This document shows positions 1 to 10,824 of a stretch of 64,000 bases of DNA, one piece after another. The translations under genes were made by a program, and so were the position numbers. Origin of the DNA: Chrysomallon squamiferum (taxonomy: Eukaryota > Mollusca > Gastropoda > Neomphalida > Peltospiridae); the NCBI GenBank assembly GCA_012295275.1, contig CM022672.1, forward strand, positions 31,749,894 through 31,813,893, given 5' to 3'. The notes beneath the pieces were generated by a model. It ran no database searches, was not told the origin of the DNA, and saw only the letters and a list, made by a program, of their open reading frames with translations. The stretch's first letter is position 1. The number at the start of each line of letters is the position of its first letter.

Positions 1-489
1 CTTGCAGGCAAAACTCTTTGTATACCTTTGGGCAACACTTTACCTGTGTTGGGAAAATTTGTTAATGGGTTTAGAAGATGGCGTCTTGTACGCGCGCTAT
101 GAAATTTTAAAGTTATAATTAAAGAAAAATCAATCAAATAATAATAATGATAAAAAAGGTGAGACGTAATTTTTATATATATATATATATATATAAAACT
201 TCCCTGAATAATTAAGCTGGTCAGATTATGCTCAGTTAGGGCCGAAACTTATGTCTCTGCCGAAACTTATGTAAACTATACTGAGTTTATTTTGGGAAAG
301 ATTTCATGTTAGGAACGTGTACAATTTTCACGGTAAAATTTTATTATTTTATTTTATTAATATTATATCCTGCAGAAATTTCTAATATTTACGGAAATCA
401 TTCTTAGCAGAAACGAAAATGTCACCATTTTCTTTTAAGGGTTTGTGTATAACATATGATTCGCGATGGATAAATAAGTAATTATGAAA

Positions 490-536
<47 letters not shown>

Positions 537-553
537 ACCAAGCATAATAAAAA

Positions 554-588
<35 letters not shown>

Positions 589-1139
589 TTTTGCAGTTAT
601 ATACCTTTTTCAAACCAATAATTTAAAAAAGTAAATTTTTTTTTTTTTTTTTTTAAATTAGACTCTAAAATTTTAAAACTTTAAAACCATTATTCGCCTG
701 TAGCGTGACACATTAATACTTTGAAATGTGCATAAATAATTTTGTCATCTCAGTAACATTACGGAGCATTTCTTATTGTTACCTTAAATCCCTGAGAGGT
801 ATATTTTTTTATATTTTTATCTTTGTTAGTTCGGAAACAGAACCCGTGAATGCTGTTAAATATACAAAGTTTCTATTACATAATTCTAGCTGTGCGTGAC
901 ATTCAGTAATTATTATGGTTAAGGATTAGTTCTAAATCTGGTAACAACTGCTATGAAAGGTTGAGTGTTGATTATGTAATAGTTATGTGGTTACTGATAC
1001 CATCTCGTTAGACTTGTCCCGTGTTGAGTTACAGAGCTTAAAGTGTGTGTGTGTACTGGGATGCACACGGACATGCGCAGTCACGCACACACACGCGCAC
1101 ACAGCCTAACACATCATACAGAAAAATGCATAACCACAA

Positions 1140-1193
<54 letters not shown>

Positions 1194-2140
1194 GCACTCA
1201 GACACATATACACATAATAGACAAATGCACACTTAAACACACACACAAGACAAATGCATATTTAAACACACACACACACACACATAATGAGAGAGACACA
1301 CTCACACACACCGCTACAAACACACCTATATTTACAGAGAGTGATATATAGACACACATGAACAAACTTTATCTGAAACATAAATCATAGGTGTATCGTT
1401 TAAAGTTGAATTTTAAGTTATGAATTTAAAAACCAGACAGTGATATTCACGTCTGAGTTCCACGTCTGTCGCGAGATTTAGCTCGATCCTGTGAAAGCAA
1501 ATAGAGCGCTGAAAACTATTATATTCACTGTTAACACATTTTGGTTTCCCAGTCGGCGTCCATGTTAAATATGATAAAAATGAATTAATATAAAAAAAAA
1601 AAAAAAAGAAAAAAAAAAGAAAAAAAAGAAATAGGGCATTCATCTGTACTCTTTCCTTAACAACAAACGACCTTGTTATTTCTTATTTTATATTTTTTTT
1701 TTTTTTTTTTCTTCAGTAGGTTGATCTATTAAAATATCATCATCTGCGACCGAGTATATGTCTATCAATAAATTCTTTAAATTAGCCTAATTTTTTTATA
1801 TCGATAATAAATAGTGTAAGTTTTTATTTAGGCCAGAGATGTGAATAATACTAATAACAACAACAATAATAGTAACAAAGAACCAATAAAAAAAAATAAT
1901 AATAATAATACAAAAATTTCTGTGTAAATAAATAAAATAAAAGTTCCCAAATGTTTTGAAAAGTTTTAAACATATCTTATAAAATATAAACTCTTTTCAA
2001 TCCCCATTCTAGAGACCTAATTTTATTTTTTATTTTATTTTATTCTTTATTATTATTATTATTATTATTTTTAAAACAATTAAAGTCTTTTTGTTTTTAA
2101 ATTTTTTTTTTTTTTTATCTGTTCTTGTTTTTTTCCTTGT
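1..2140. other. AT-rich flank with microsatellites, no gene seen
   Basis: No coding signal on either strand. The stretch holds simple repeats: (TA)n near 175-194, (AAAT)n at about 487-537, poly(A) at about 555-585, a CA/TA compound repeat over 1,045-1,350 with (TA)n at 1,141-1,192, A-rich runs at 1,590-1,630 and ATT runs near 2,050. Open frames here are only translated repeats. Confidence 0.7.
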
Positions 2141-2160
2141 TCGTCTTTTTTTACGTTATA

Positions 2161-2330
2161 AACGGTACGCGCCCCCAAACAAGGTCGTGCACGCGTCTTT
2201 CCCCTGACTTCTTGACTATCCAATCAGAAAGCGTTTCCATCCGCCAATCATCTGCCTTTAATAGAACTGCCATCACATGAAAAGCTGACGAACGTAAATA
2301 TATGTTTAGTTGGGTGTTGGTCAGTAGCGT
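2161..2330 (+). promoter_or_regulatory. Probable glutamine synthetase promoter with two CCAAT boxes
   Basis: A GC-richer block sits just ahead of the first donor site of the glutamine synthetase transcript. Two CCAAT boxes are visible, CCAATCAG at 2,220-2,227 and CCAAT at 2,244-2,248, 24 bp apart. A TATA-like TAAATATAT lies at 2,296-2,304. The order CCAAT, CCAAT, TATA, then a short exon with a consensus donor fits a core promoter. The exact start of transcription is not visible; about 2,325-2,335 is inferred from the TATA-like site. Confidence 0.5.
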
Positions 2331-2367
2331 TAATTAGTGTTTTTTTCACTCCTTTATGTAGCGAAAG
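2331..2367 (+). other. Putative 5' non-coding exon of glutamine synthetase
   Basis: A consensus 5' splice site, GCGAAAG|GTAAGT, ends the exon at 2,367. The first coding exon, 2 kb downstream, has acceptor-like AG sites just ahead of its ATG, so an upstream untranslated exon is required. This is the best-placed one because it follows the CCAAT/TATA-like block. The 5' edge is inferred. Confidence 0.45.
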
Positions 2368-3926
2368 GTAAGTCTTTATTTTTATTTTTAAAATAAATTA
2401 GTAACGCAGCATTTTAAAACAAATATTGTAATTCCGCTCTTGTTTCAGATGTCATATTTTATTTTTCTTTCGTTTTTATTTTTTTTCGTTTTTTTTTTTT
2501 TTATATAATTCCCGAAACAGTGCTAAAAGCACGGACATCTATGTCGCCTGATGCTTTATTAAAATGAATGAATGATTTAATACGACTGATACAACGTTAC
2601 AAAATCAGAACAAAATGCATTTCTTTCAAGAAGTTAGTGATATTTGCATGCGTTCATCGGCCGATGCACTGAGACACAGTCTTGGTTCGAGTTTTTGCGT
2701 CTGCTTCGTCAGTCTTTTGTTATTGCGAACAGCTGACCGATTACTTTGAAATGTCGTTCACGTCGACACACATTTCTCACGCACAGATCGCGTGCCGAGC
2801 GAGCACCTCAGCCGCCGCCGCCATCGTTGCTGATGTACGAATTCAGTGCAGTTGGTTCATCCTGTTAAGTATTATCGTAGACAATGCCTTTATTTTTTTT
2901 TATTATTTTTTTTTTTTATCTGTATCTGTCAGAGTATTGGAAATGTATAAATTTTAATAATGCATTTAAATGCATTTCAATAAAATTTCAAATTATATAT
3001 TTAAATGCATAGGAGCATAATTATGCAATTAACAGATGTTTACAACACTAAAACAAAACAAAAAACGTAGCGTATAACCGTATAAAAAAAAAATATATAT
3101 ATAAATTCATTAACATGTACATAATTTTTAATTTATTTTTTATTTATTTATTTATTATTATTATTATATATTTTTTTATTATATATGAAATGGAATGAAA
3201 CACACACAGAGAGACAGACAGAACTCACTTTATTTTATTTACTTGTTTTTTTTATTACTGACTGATGACAGTGGTAAGAACTTGCTTTTGCAGAATATAG
3301 CTTCAGTCCTGTTGTATTTTCCCCATTCCAACCAGTGCTGTTAAAAATACATATATCACCTGTTTTTCAAATGCCATTGTGATTCTTCAGTTTTGCAAGG
3401 TGAAATATAAAATATCCAGTCATTTAAAAAAACATAATAAAATAAAAGTATATAACGAACAAAAAAGAAAAACAAAAAATGAAAAAGCTGACAAATTTCT
3501 TGTCCATAATTTGTGTTACAGTTCAGTGTAATTAAGTAACATGTTTTCTTTCTGTTAGTCTTAATAATGATCATGATTTTTATTGCAGCAAATTTTGAAT
3601 TAATTTACAAAGTAGTAGATATTACTGTATGATCTGTAAACATTAGATTTTAAATGAAATAAAGTGAAGGTGAGAAAATTGTTAACTTACTCATTCCAGT
3701 CTATAGTTATTGCATGTTTTTTCAGATTGCTTATGTAGGATAGTTACAAGTTTATCATGAGTTACAGAATTAATCATATTTGTCATTATATTAGGTATAT
3801 TATTATGACTCAGACAATAAATAACATTTATCATTGTTAGATATATAACTACGAGTCAAAAAATAAATATTTGTCATTTTATTATATTATTATGAGTCAA
3901 AAGAATAAAAATAACACTTGTCATTG

Positions 3927-4018
<92 letters not shown>

Positions 4019-4325
4019 TCATTTTAATATATAATGGTTATTAATTAATTCTTTGAATCAGCATAAGCTTGCAGCTAGCCTACATAAGCAATAGTTTTAT
4101 ATTTTATTTTATTTTTTTTTTCAATTTATTTTATTTTATTTTATTTTATTTTATTTTTTTTATTTCATTTCATTTTTTTTTTTTTTTTTTTCCCTCTTGT
4201 TTAGGGAATGGTAGACTGCATATTTAACATCCTATAAGAACTGGAAAACGAACACACTTTAGAAATTTCAGAAATTTTATTTGTCTCTAACTGTATAGTG
4301 TAATATGATTTTTCTTCTTTGCCAG
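2368..4325 (+). other. Intron 1 of glutamine synthetase, with a CpG-rich block and a long AT run
   Basis: This non-coding stretch lies between the 5' exon and the first coding exon. Two things stand out. A CpG-richer block at about 2,640-2,870 ends in a CCGCCGCCGCCATCG-type run. An (AT)n run of about 85 bp fills 3,929-4,014. The rest is AT-rich with T and A runs. The acceptor is TTTGCCAG at 4,318-4,325; a second AG at 4,337 could also serve. Confidence 0.55.
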
Positions 4326-4343
4326 TGATTTCCAACAGCAAAA

Positions 4344-4503
4344 ATGGGAGCACCGCAGACAGACAAGAAGGTTTTGGAGAAGTTTATGGAGCTGGACTTG
4401 CCAGATGACAAATGTATGTGTGAATACATCTGGATAGATGGAACAGGGGAGGGTCTGAGGTCAAAGTGTCGAACCCTGGACAATGTCCCAAAAAGTGTCA
4501 AAG
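4344..4503 (+). CDS. GS: Glutamine synthetase coding exon 1 (residues 1-53)
   Basis: It begins with ATG GGA GCA CCG and ends AAA G|GTCAGT in phase 1. It carries the beta-grasp N-domain start, including the Y-I-W-I-D-G-T-G-E strand near residues 28-36 and L-R-S-K-C-R-T-L at 38-45. Confidence 0.93.
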
Positions 4504-6168
4504 GTCAGTAAGCAAAGTTTCAAGAAGCTGTATAAATTTCTGTGAACGTATCAGTCAGCTTTTATCTAGACTGAGGTAGTTTAAAAGAATCTCTGTAATT
4601 CAGTTATCAGTTATTTTTGAAGAGCCCCAATCTTTTGGGAGATAATTTTCCCATATTAAAAAATAATAAAGTTTAAATTTAATCACTGTTGTAATTTATT
4701 TTCTGCATACAGAGTATAGAGAAATAAAGATATAAATATAGTCTCAAAATTTTAAAGATATAAAACACATTCAAATGCTGAATCTATTACCAAGATATAT
4801 TTTTCATATATTTAATAATTAAGAGGCCTCATAATTCATTTCTGTTAATATCGGAGTAAGGGTAAAACCTGTTAAAATCCGGTATCATTCCATGAGATAT
4901 TTTCCATACATTTTTGTTTTTAAATTCAATATTGATTTAAGAAAAATTCTTTATTCTTTAATAATTAACAGATTACCCAGAGTGGAATTTTGATGGATCC
5001 AGCACATACCAGGCGGAAGGCTCTAATTCGGACATGTACCTGAAACCAGTGGCAGTTTTCCGAGATCCATTCCGGAAAGGACAGAACAAATTAGTCCTGT
5101 GCGAGGTGTTCAAGTACAACAAAAAACCTGCAGGTAGGTTTGTCTAATCTGTCTCCATAGCAACTCGAATCATCCATTTTTTGTTTTTTTTTATTCGAGG
5201 AACTTTATTTTCATTAGAAAGAAAGAAAAAACTTGTCTTTATGTGAAAATGATGTTGTTGGTATGTTAATAGATTAGTAAAAAAAAAAAAAAATGAAAAA
5301 TTAAATAAAAATGGTTGTTTGAGATTCATTAGTTTTGTGTTTGGATGACCAGAAATGTTTGTTACTGATGAATGGTTTTTAATTTTAATTAGGATTTTTA
5401 TTAGCTCAGGTTGTTCTGTTTAGTTACAGAGCTTTTTTTTTTTTTTTTTACATATTTATTATTTTTGTCAGGTGTAGATTATATATACAGAAATGTAAAG
5501 ATATCTAGGTTTGGCACACTTTCATTTTTTTTTTGCTGACATAATCATTTTAATCAGGTGATTCAACCAGCTGCATTCACAACTTTTCTAATAATAGTAA
5601 CAGCTGCATTAGCTTGAATAGTAACTGCAATATTTTCAGGTCATAAGATTTTTATTTTTATTTTTTTTTTTTGGTGACATGATCTTTGAACAAAGCATAG
5701 ATATATTTTACATATCGGTTGTGGTGGTGGTGGTGGGGAGGATTAAGTCATTACGACCTGATAGGCTGGCAACTTGTCAAGTTCTGTTTTACCTGAGGTG
5801 AAAAATAAGTGTTCAAAGATAAGTTGATAATGTGAGAAGATTTGCATATTGTGTAATCTGCCTTTTGAAGAGCTCAGAGTGAATTGTTCATCACGTTTCA
5901 AGTGACTCTCCTACTGAATAAAATATAAAATGTATTTTTGAAGAAGTAAAAATACCCCCCCCCCCAAAAAAAATGAATTTACATTGTAATAAAAAAATAC
6001 TAGATGTATCAGAATTGAAGGGTATTGAAATAATTTTGATCTTGAGATCAGCAATATTTTTCTATAAAGTACAGTATTGTTGTATGAAAAAGGAATTAAA
6101 TAGATATTTTTTTATAATGTTTTTTTTTTTTTTTTTTTTAATAATTTATACAATGGGGTTCTTAATAC

Positions 6169-6200
<32 letters not shown>

Positions 6201-9200
6201 TTTCTATGTTGTTTTTTTTTTTTTGGTTTTTTTTGATTTCTGAAAGAAACAAACGTAAGATTCATATGGACTTCTTAATGAACAATTCATTTTTGTTTCT
6301 TACTTTGATGGTTTGTTTTTTTTGCTTTGGGTTTTCACTTAGAGTATTGTTTTAAACTAGTACACATATTTTTTTTTTAATTTCTGAATTTTTTCTAAAT
6401 TAGAAACTAACAGAAGATTCACCTGTGCTCAGATAATGGAGAGGGCCAAGAAACATGACCCTTGGTTTGGAATTGAGCAGGAATACACTTTACTCGCCTT
6501 CGATGGACATCCTTTTGGCTGGCCTAAAAATGGCTTCCCAGGTCCTCAAGGTATCAATGCAGTTTTTCTTCATTAATAAAAACACAGTTCAGCTCTATAT
6601 AAGATTAGCTGAGTAGGTGACTGAGGTCCTCGAGTTAACAGTTCACATTTTTCTTTCTTTAATTGTCGTTCAGCTCTATATAAGATGAATTGAGCAGGTG
6701 ACCCTTACCTGAAAAACCATGAACTATATCCAGTCTTTTGTCAAGGTCATGGTTTGTGGTTTTTGTGACAGGTGAAGGATAATTTTTTTTTTTATTTTTT
6801 TATTTATTAATTTGGCCCCATACTGAGGCAAAACGTTTCCTTTTATATATGTTTAACATAAGAAAGTTTGACAAACTGAATGTCTGTTTAAAGTTAGGTT
6901 AAGTAATTCAGAATTTTTAAATCTGTATAAAGTTGGTTTTACGTAATTTAGAGGGTTTTAAACCTGTTTAAATTGGTTTAAGTAATCAGAGGGTTTTTAA
7001 GTCTGTTTAAATTTGGTTTAAGTAATTCAGAGAGTTTTTAAACGTCTGTTTTATTCAGGTCCGTACTACTGTGGCGTTGGTGCTAACAAGGTTTACGGCA
7101 GGGACATCGTTGAGGCTCATTACAGAGCTTGTCTGTATGCTGGGGTCAACATCGGCGGCTGCAACGCAGAAGTCATGCCAGCTCAGGTAAGTGTAGTTCT
7201 TTTTAACTGAGGCAACTGAATAATAATAATAAAACAAAAAAAACAAAGAAAGAAATAATGAAACAAAAATAAATGAAAAAAGCTGGCTAATTTACTGTTA
7301 ATGAGAATCTTGTTATTTTTCAGTCTAAGTAATATCAACTTTTTTTTTCACTTTTTCATCTTAATAATAATATTTATTGATCAGGTTTTGGAAAAGATTT
7401 ATGATGGTTCTGTTCTGTCTTTTTAAAGTTGTTTTAAAAGATAAAATTTCAGACTTGAAACATAATTTATAAAAACACTTTAACAGTATGAACTGACATG
7501 GTAGCTCAATGAAAACAGTTTGTATGCAGTAGCAAAGAATAAAAATAATTGCAATGACAAGTGTGAAACCAGTTTGTATTTTACATTATGCTATTCATGT
7601 ATGTTTATAAAATTATTTTATTTAAAATATTTATTAAGTTACCAAATCATGCACCATATTTCATTAATCTATCACATATATAAATAATAATAACTTTATT
7701 TAGATTAATAAGTTATCAAACAAGACAGTGTATTCCATTAAGCTATGATATGTTTGTAAATAAAAATAACTAAATATTTTAAATAGTTATTTTTTTTATT
7801 AACAAACTTTGATAGATGAATGCATTTGATAACTTAATTTTATTTAAAATATTTAAAAATATCAAACAAGGCAGTGTATTTCAATAAGCTAACACATGTA
7901 TGCTAATAAAAACAACTCAATAAATATTTTAAATACTTTACATATTATCAAACAAGTCAACGTATTTCATTAAGCTATCACATTCCTGTTAATAAAAAAT
8001 AACTTAATACTTTAAATAAAATCATCAAACAAGGTAACGCATTTCATTAAGCCATCACATTCCTGCTAATAAAAAATAACTTAATATTTTAAATATTTTA
8101 CATAAAATCATAAAACTAGTCAATGTATTTCATTAACCTATCACATGCATGGTAATAAAAATAACTTGATATTTTAAATAAAATTATCATCAAACAAGGC
8201 AATGCATTCGCATGTGAAATAACACAAACTGATTATTAAAAAAAAACATTTCAGTGGGAGTTCCAGTGAAATAACATAAACAGATTATAAAACGATGATA
8301 CAATTGACATTTCAGTGGGAATTCCAGTGAAATAACATAAACAGATTATAAAACGATGATACAACGATGATACAATTGACAAATTATAAAATGATGATAC
8401 AATTGACAGATTATAAAACGATGATACAATTGACAGATTATAAAACGATGATACACTTGACATTTCAGTGGGAGTTCCAGGTGGGGACCGTGTCGGGGGA
8501 TAGACATGGGGGATCACCTGTGGATGGCGAGGTACATCATGCACCGCGTGTCCGAGGAGTTCGGGGTCGTCGTCACGCTTGATCCCGAAACCGATGGAGG
8601 GTGATTGGAACGGCGCTGGCGCTCACTGCAACTACAGCACACTGGAGATGAGGAACGAAGGTGGCATCAGGTAAAACGCTTGTTACAGGTGTTCAGGTCT
8701 GAACAACCAAGTTCGTAGTGAAATTCATAATTTAAAAAAAAAAAATTGTATCATAGATTTTATTCACTCATTTTGTTCAGCTTTGAGAATACATACATAT
8801 GAAATTAAATATGTATATATATATATATATATATACATATTTAATTTCATATCATTTATCTTATATATTTCTGTCGTGAGATGAAATCACATGCTCAAAA
8901 GCTACCTACCAACAAATGTACCATCTTTATTTTTTCATTTTTGTTGAACTGTACATATCCCTGAGTTTGGTTTAGGATACCTGAACAAGTTCAATACTTT
9001 CTGTAACACTGAAAATATAATTATTTTTTTTTAAATCCTGTTCAGATACCAAATATATAGTATATTGAACATCTATTACTAATCTGTACAAAGAACATTT
9101 GGGTTCTCTTCAGTAACACCCAAATATAATTTATATCAGTTATGAATTCGTATCAATTTTTAGCTTTTTTTTTAAGTACAAGTATATAAAAATCAGCCTA

Positions 9201-9730
9201 CTTTGAAATTTGGATATAGTTTTCTTTCTAGAACTGTATTCTCTCCAGCACTCACAGCTTCATTAAATGTTTAAAAAAAATTTGTTACATGAATTTTTAA
9301 TGGCAGCCGTAAGAGAAATTAATTTTGAAGCATTAGCGAAATTCGTTTTATACTTCTAGTGTTGATTAAACATGGGTGATGTTGATGTTTTTTAACTGAT
9401 CAGATGCAGCAGATTGACTGATTGTTTTCACCTGTTTTCAGAGCTATCGAGGATGCCATCGAGAAGCTGTCCAAACATCACGTACGTCACATCAAGGCAT
9501 ACGACCCTCGCGAGGGCAAAGACAACGAACGTCGTCTGACAGGACAGCACGAGACGTCCAGCATCCACGACTTTTCGGCTGGCGTCGCCAACCGCGGCGC
9601 TAGCATCAGGATTCCGCGACAGGTCGCTGAGGACGGGAGGGGTTACCTTGAGGACCGACGCCCGTCGTCCAACTGTGATCCGTATGCCGTGACCGAGGTC
9701 ATTGTGAGAACGACATGCTTGGACGAGTAG
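4344..9730 (+). CDS. GS: Glutamine synthetase (type II, animal), six coding exons
   Basis: The enzyme joins ammonia to glutamate with ATP to give glutamine, as a decamer in cytosol or mitochondrion. Coding exons are 4,344-4,503, 4,972-5,133, 6,404-6,550, 7,059-7,186, 8,469-8,670 and 9,442-9,730. All junctions are GT-AG and in phase. With exon 6 corrected the product is 361 residues, normal for the family. Visible landmarks are DGSS (61-64), the E-Q-E metal ligands E132 and E134, E194 in NAEVMP, E201, H251 in NGAGAH, R297, E303 in TGQHET, R317, E336 and R338. Each falls exactly two residues before the human equivalent, which supports the exon model. The ATG was chosen because it lies 18 bases after the acceptor and begins a typical GS N-terminus. 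Exon 6 has two 1-base insertions (see its entry), so the raw sequence does not encode a full protein. No mitochondrial targeting peptide is obvious. The family assignment is very secure; whether the copy is functional depends on exon 6. Confidence 0.95.
4972..5133 (+). CDS. GS: Glutamine synthetase coding exon 2 (residues 54-107)
   Basis: The acceptor is AATTAACAG and the donor CAG|GTAGGT. It encodes the [12 protein letters not shown] signature and [14 protein letters not shown], both strongly conserved in type II glutamine synthetase. It is phase 1 at both ends. Confidence 0.94.
5134..6403 (+). other. Glutamine synthetase intron with homopolymer runs
   Basis: This AT-rich intron has many T-runs (for example about 6,119-6,139 and 6,169-6,193), a GGTGGTGGTGGTGG run at about 5,721-5,736 and a short C-run at 5,956-5,964. 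No coding or mobile-element signal was recognised. Confidence 0.7.
6404..6550 (+). CDS. GS: Glutamine synthetase coding exon 3 (residues 108-157)
   Basis: The acceptor is CTAAATTAG and the donor CAAG|GTATCA. It encodes the start of the catalytic domain, [12 protein letters not shown], where E132 and E134 are metal ligands, and the [13 protein letters not shown] segment. Confidence 0.94.
6870..7050 (+). repeat. About 46-bp minisatellite running up to an exon acceptor
   Basis: Four diverged copies of a unit of roughly 45 bp built on AAGTAATTCAGAGGGTTTTT and CTGTTTAAATTGGTTT lie end to end and stop a few bases before the acceptor TTTTATTCAG. Upstream, at about 6,588-6,630 and 6,671-6,710, a second short duplication repeats TTCAGCTCTATATAAGAT. 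Confidence 0.7.
7059..7186 (+). CDS. GS: Glutamine synthetase coding exon 4 (residues 157-199)
   Basis: The acceptor is TTTTATTCAG and the donor GCTCAG|GTAAGT. It encodes [20 protein letters not shown] and ends with NAEVMPAQ. E194 matches the catalytic glutamate. It ends in phase 0. Confidence 0.95.
7640..8225 (+). repeat. Minisatellite of about 75-90 bp units in the intron before exon 5
   Basis: About seven imperfect copies follow one another. Each reads roughly ATCAAACAAGGCAATGTATT, then CATTAAGCTATCACAT, then TAATAAAAATAACTTAATA and TTTAAAT. Unit length varies through small deletions. The array fills more than half of the intron. Confidence 0.75.
8246..8468 (+). repeat. Tandem repeat carrying copies of the exon 5 splice acceptor
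   Basis: The sequence ACATTTCAG followed by the first 12 bases of the next coding exon (TGG GAG TTC CAG) occurs at 8,246-8,266 and again at 8,307-8,327 with GAA for GAG. It occurs a third time at the real exon start, 8,460-8,480. The first two are 61 bp apart and each is followed at once by TGA. Between them and the exon lie about five further partial units built on CAGATTATAAAACGATGAT. Confidence 0.85.
8469..8670 (+). CDS. GS: Glutamine synthetase coding exon 5 with two 1-base insertions
   Basis: The acceptor is GACATTTCAG and the donor CATCAG|GTAAAA. Conserved protein sequence is present throughout but in three frames: [10 protein letters not shown], then (shifted) [20 protein letters not shown], then (shifted again) [18 protein letters not shown]. 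The first shift is in the G-run 8,495-8,499, five G where four would keep frame. The second is in the C-run 8,584-8,586, three C where two would give Asp-Pro-Lys-Pro. The exon is 202 bases where 200 keeps the phase of the next exon. The codons are otherwise intact and H251 is present. This could be assembly error in homopolymers or a genuinely broken allele; the intact remainder favours error. Confidence 0.9.
8671..9441 (+). other. Last glutamine synthetase intron with a perfect 56-bp palindrome
   Basis: This is an AT-rich intron. At 8,797-8,852 the sequence is its own reverse complement, centred at 8,824/8,825: ATATGAAATTAAATATG runs into an AT core and mirrors back. Nothing else was recognised in the intron. 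Confidence 0.75.
9442..9730 (+). CDS. GS: Glutamine synthetase last coding exon (residues 266-361)
   Basis: The acceptor is CTGTTTTCAG. It encodes [30 protein letters not shown] and [15 protein letters not shown], the most conserved C-terminal blocks of the enzyme, then a TAG at 9,728-9,730. It is GC-richer than its surroundings, as expected of coding sequence here. Confidence 0.96.
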
Positions 9731-10140
9731 GGGACGCGAGATTTGTTAACAAACCACCTGAACTGTGTGACAGCCTAAATATATAAAAAAAAACACAAAA
9801 AAAACAGAAAAATAACATCGATTTAACGAGTAATCTTGTAGACTGGTTTTAATTTGAGCATTGCTGGTCCTGGCAGTAAGCTCTGTGGTTGTGGATTAGC
9901 TGGGAATGTGTTGAGATAATCTGCATTATTTTAATATATTCATTGTAATAAAACAAAATGTGCATTTTGTATATTCCATAATAGAATAAAATGTACATTT
10001 TTAATATCTTCCTTGACAGAATAAAATGTACATTTTTAATATATTCTTTAATAGAATAAAATATTCATTTTTGATATATTCTGTAACTGAATAAAATAAA
10101 ATGTACATTTTAATGTTGCATAATATTAATAGAATAAAAA
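9731..10140 (+). repeat. 3' UTR with tandem 35-bp units each holding AATAAA
   Basis: After the stop comes an AT-rich 3' UTR. A first AATAAA lies at 9,947-9,952. From about 9,983 an AGAATAAAATGTACATTTTT unit recurs at 9,983, 10,018 and 10,053, with a weaker copy near 10,088, a period of 35 bp. Each unit contains a canonical poly(A) signal. The true cleavage site cannot be told from sequence. Confidence 0.75.
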
Positions 10141-10787
10141 AAAAAAGTTTATATAGGTTAAAAATCTAAACAGATGTTCATTTTCCTTTTTTATATTTTA
10201 TTTTTTTTAGACCAGTCTATAAACATAGTTTTAGATCAGTGATCAATATTTACACCTAAGTTGAACCTAATCGGACCTTTTTTTTTTTTTTCAAATAAAG
10301 CTGCATATAGATTCCAAGTAGGCATATAATTAATTTTGTTTACAATATTCAGAGAATATAGTTTTTGAATATGTAAATGATCAGTTTACTTTGTAATAAA
10401 AAATGAAGCAGATAGCGAGTTTGTTTATATTGGTGCAATAAAATAAAAACATGAAGTATAAAAAAATGAAAAAAAGAATTGTTTGAAACTGGTGAATATT
10501 TGTTATGTTATTGTGAAGAAAATTTGTTTACTAATCCCTATTATTTGTTAGAACATAATGATTCATTTTTTTTTTTTTCCTATATATTTAGAATGTTTAG
10601 GGACTGTTAATATTTTTTAGACTTGATTAAAACCACCACAAATTTTATTAAGCTGTTTGTGGTACATGTGTATATATATATCATATTTTAAATTGATTAA
10701 TTTTGGTAATATTTAATTTTTAATTTTTTTTACTTTTTTTATTTCACATAATAAATATATAATTTTTATTTATTTATTTATTTATTT

Positions 10788-10824
<37 letters not shown>

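Noticed and set aside
2682-2957. 91-residue open frame
   Set aside because: It lies in intron 1 of glutamine synthetase, ends in T-rich sequence and resembles nothing. The GC-richer part is better explained as a CpG block.
7055-7246. Minus-strand open frame over glutamine synthetase exon 4
   Set aside because: It is the antisense shadow of a conserved exon.
8367-8582. Separate small gene overlapping the exon 5 region
   Set aside because: It is the decoy repeat read into the frameshifted glutamine synthetase exon.
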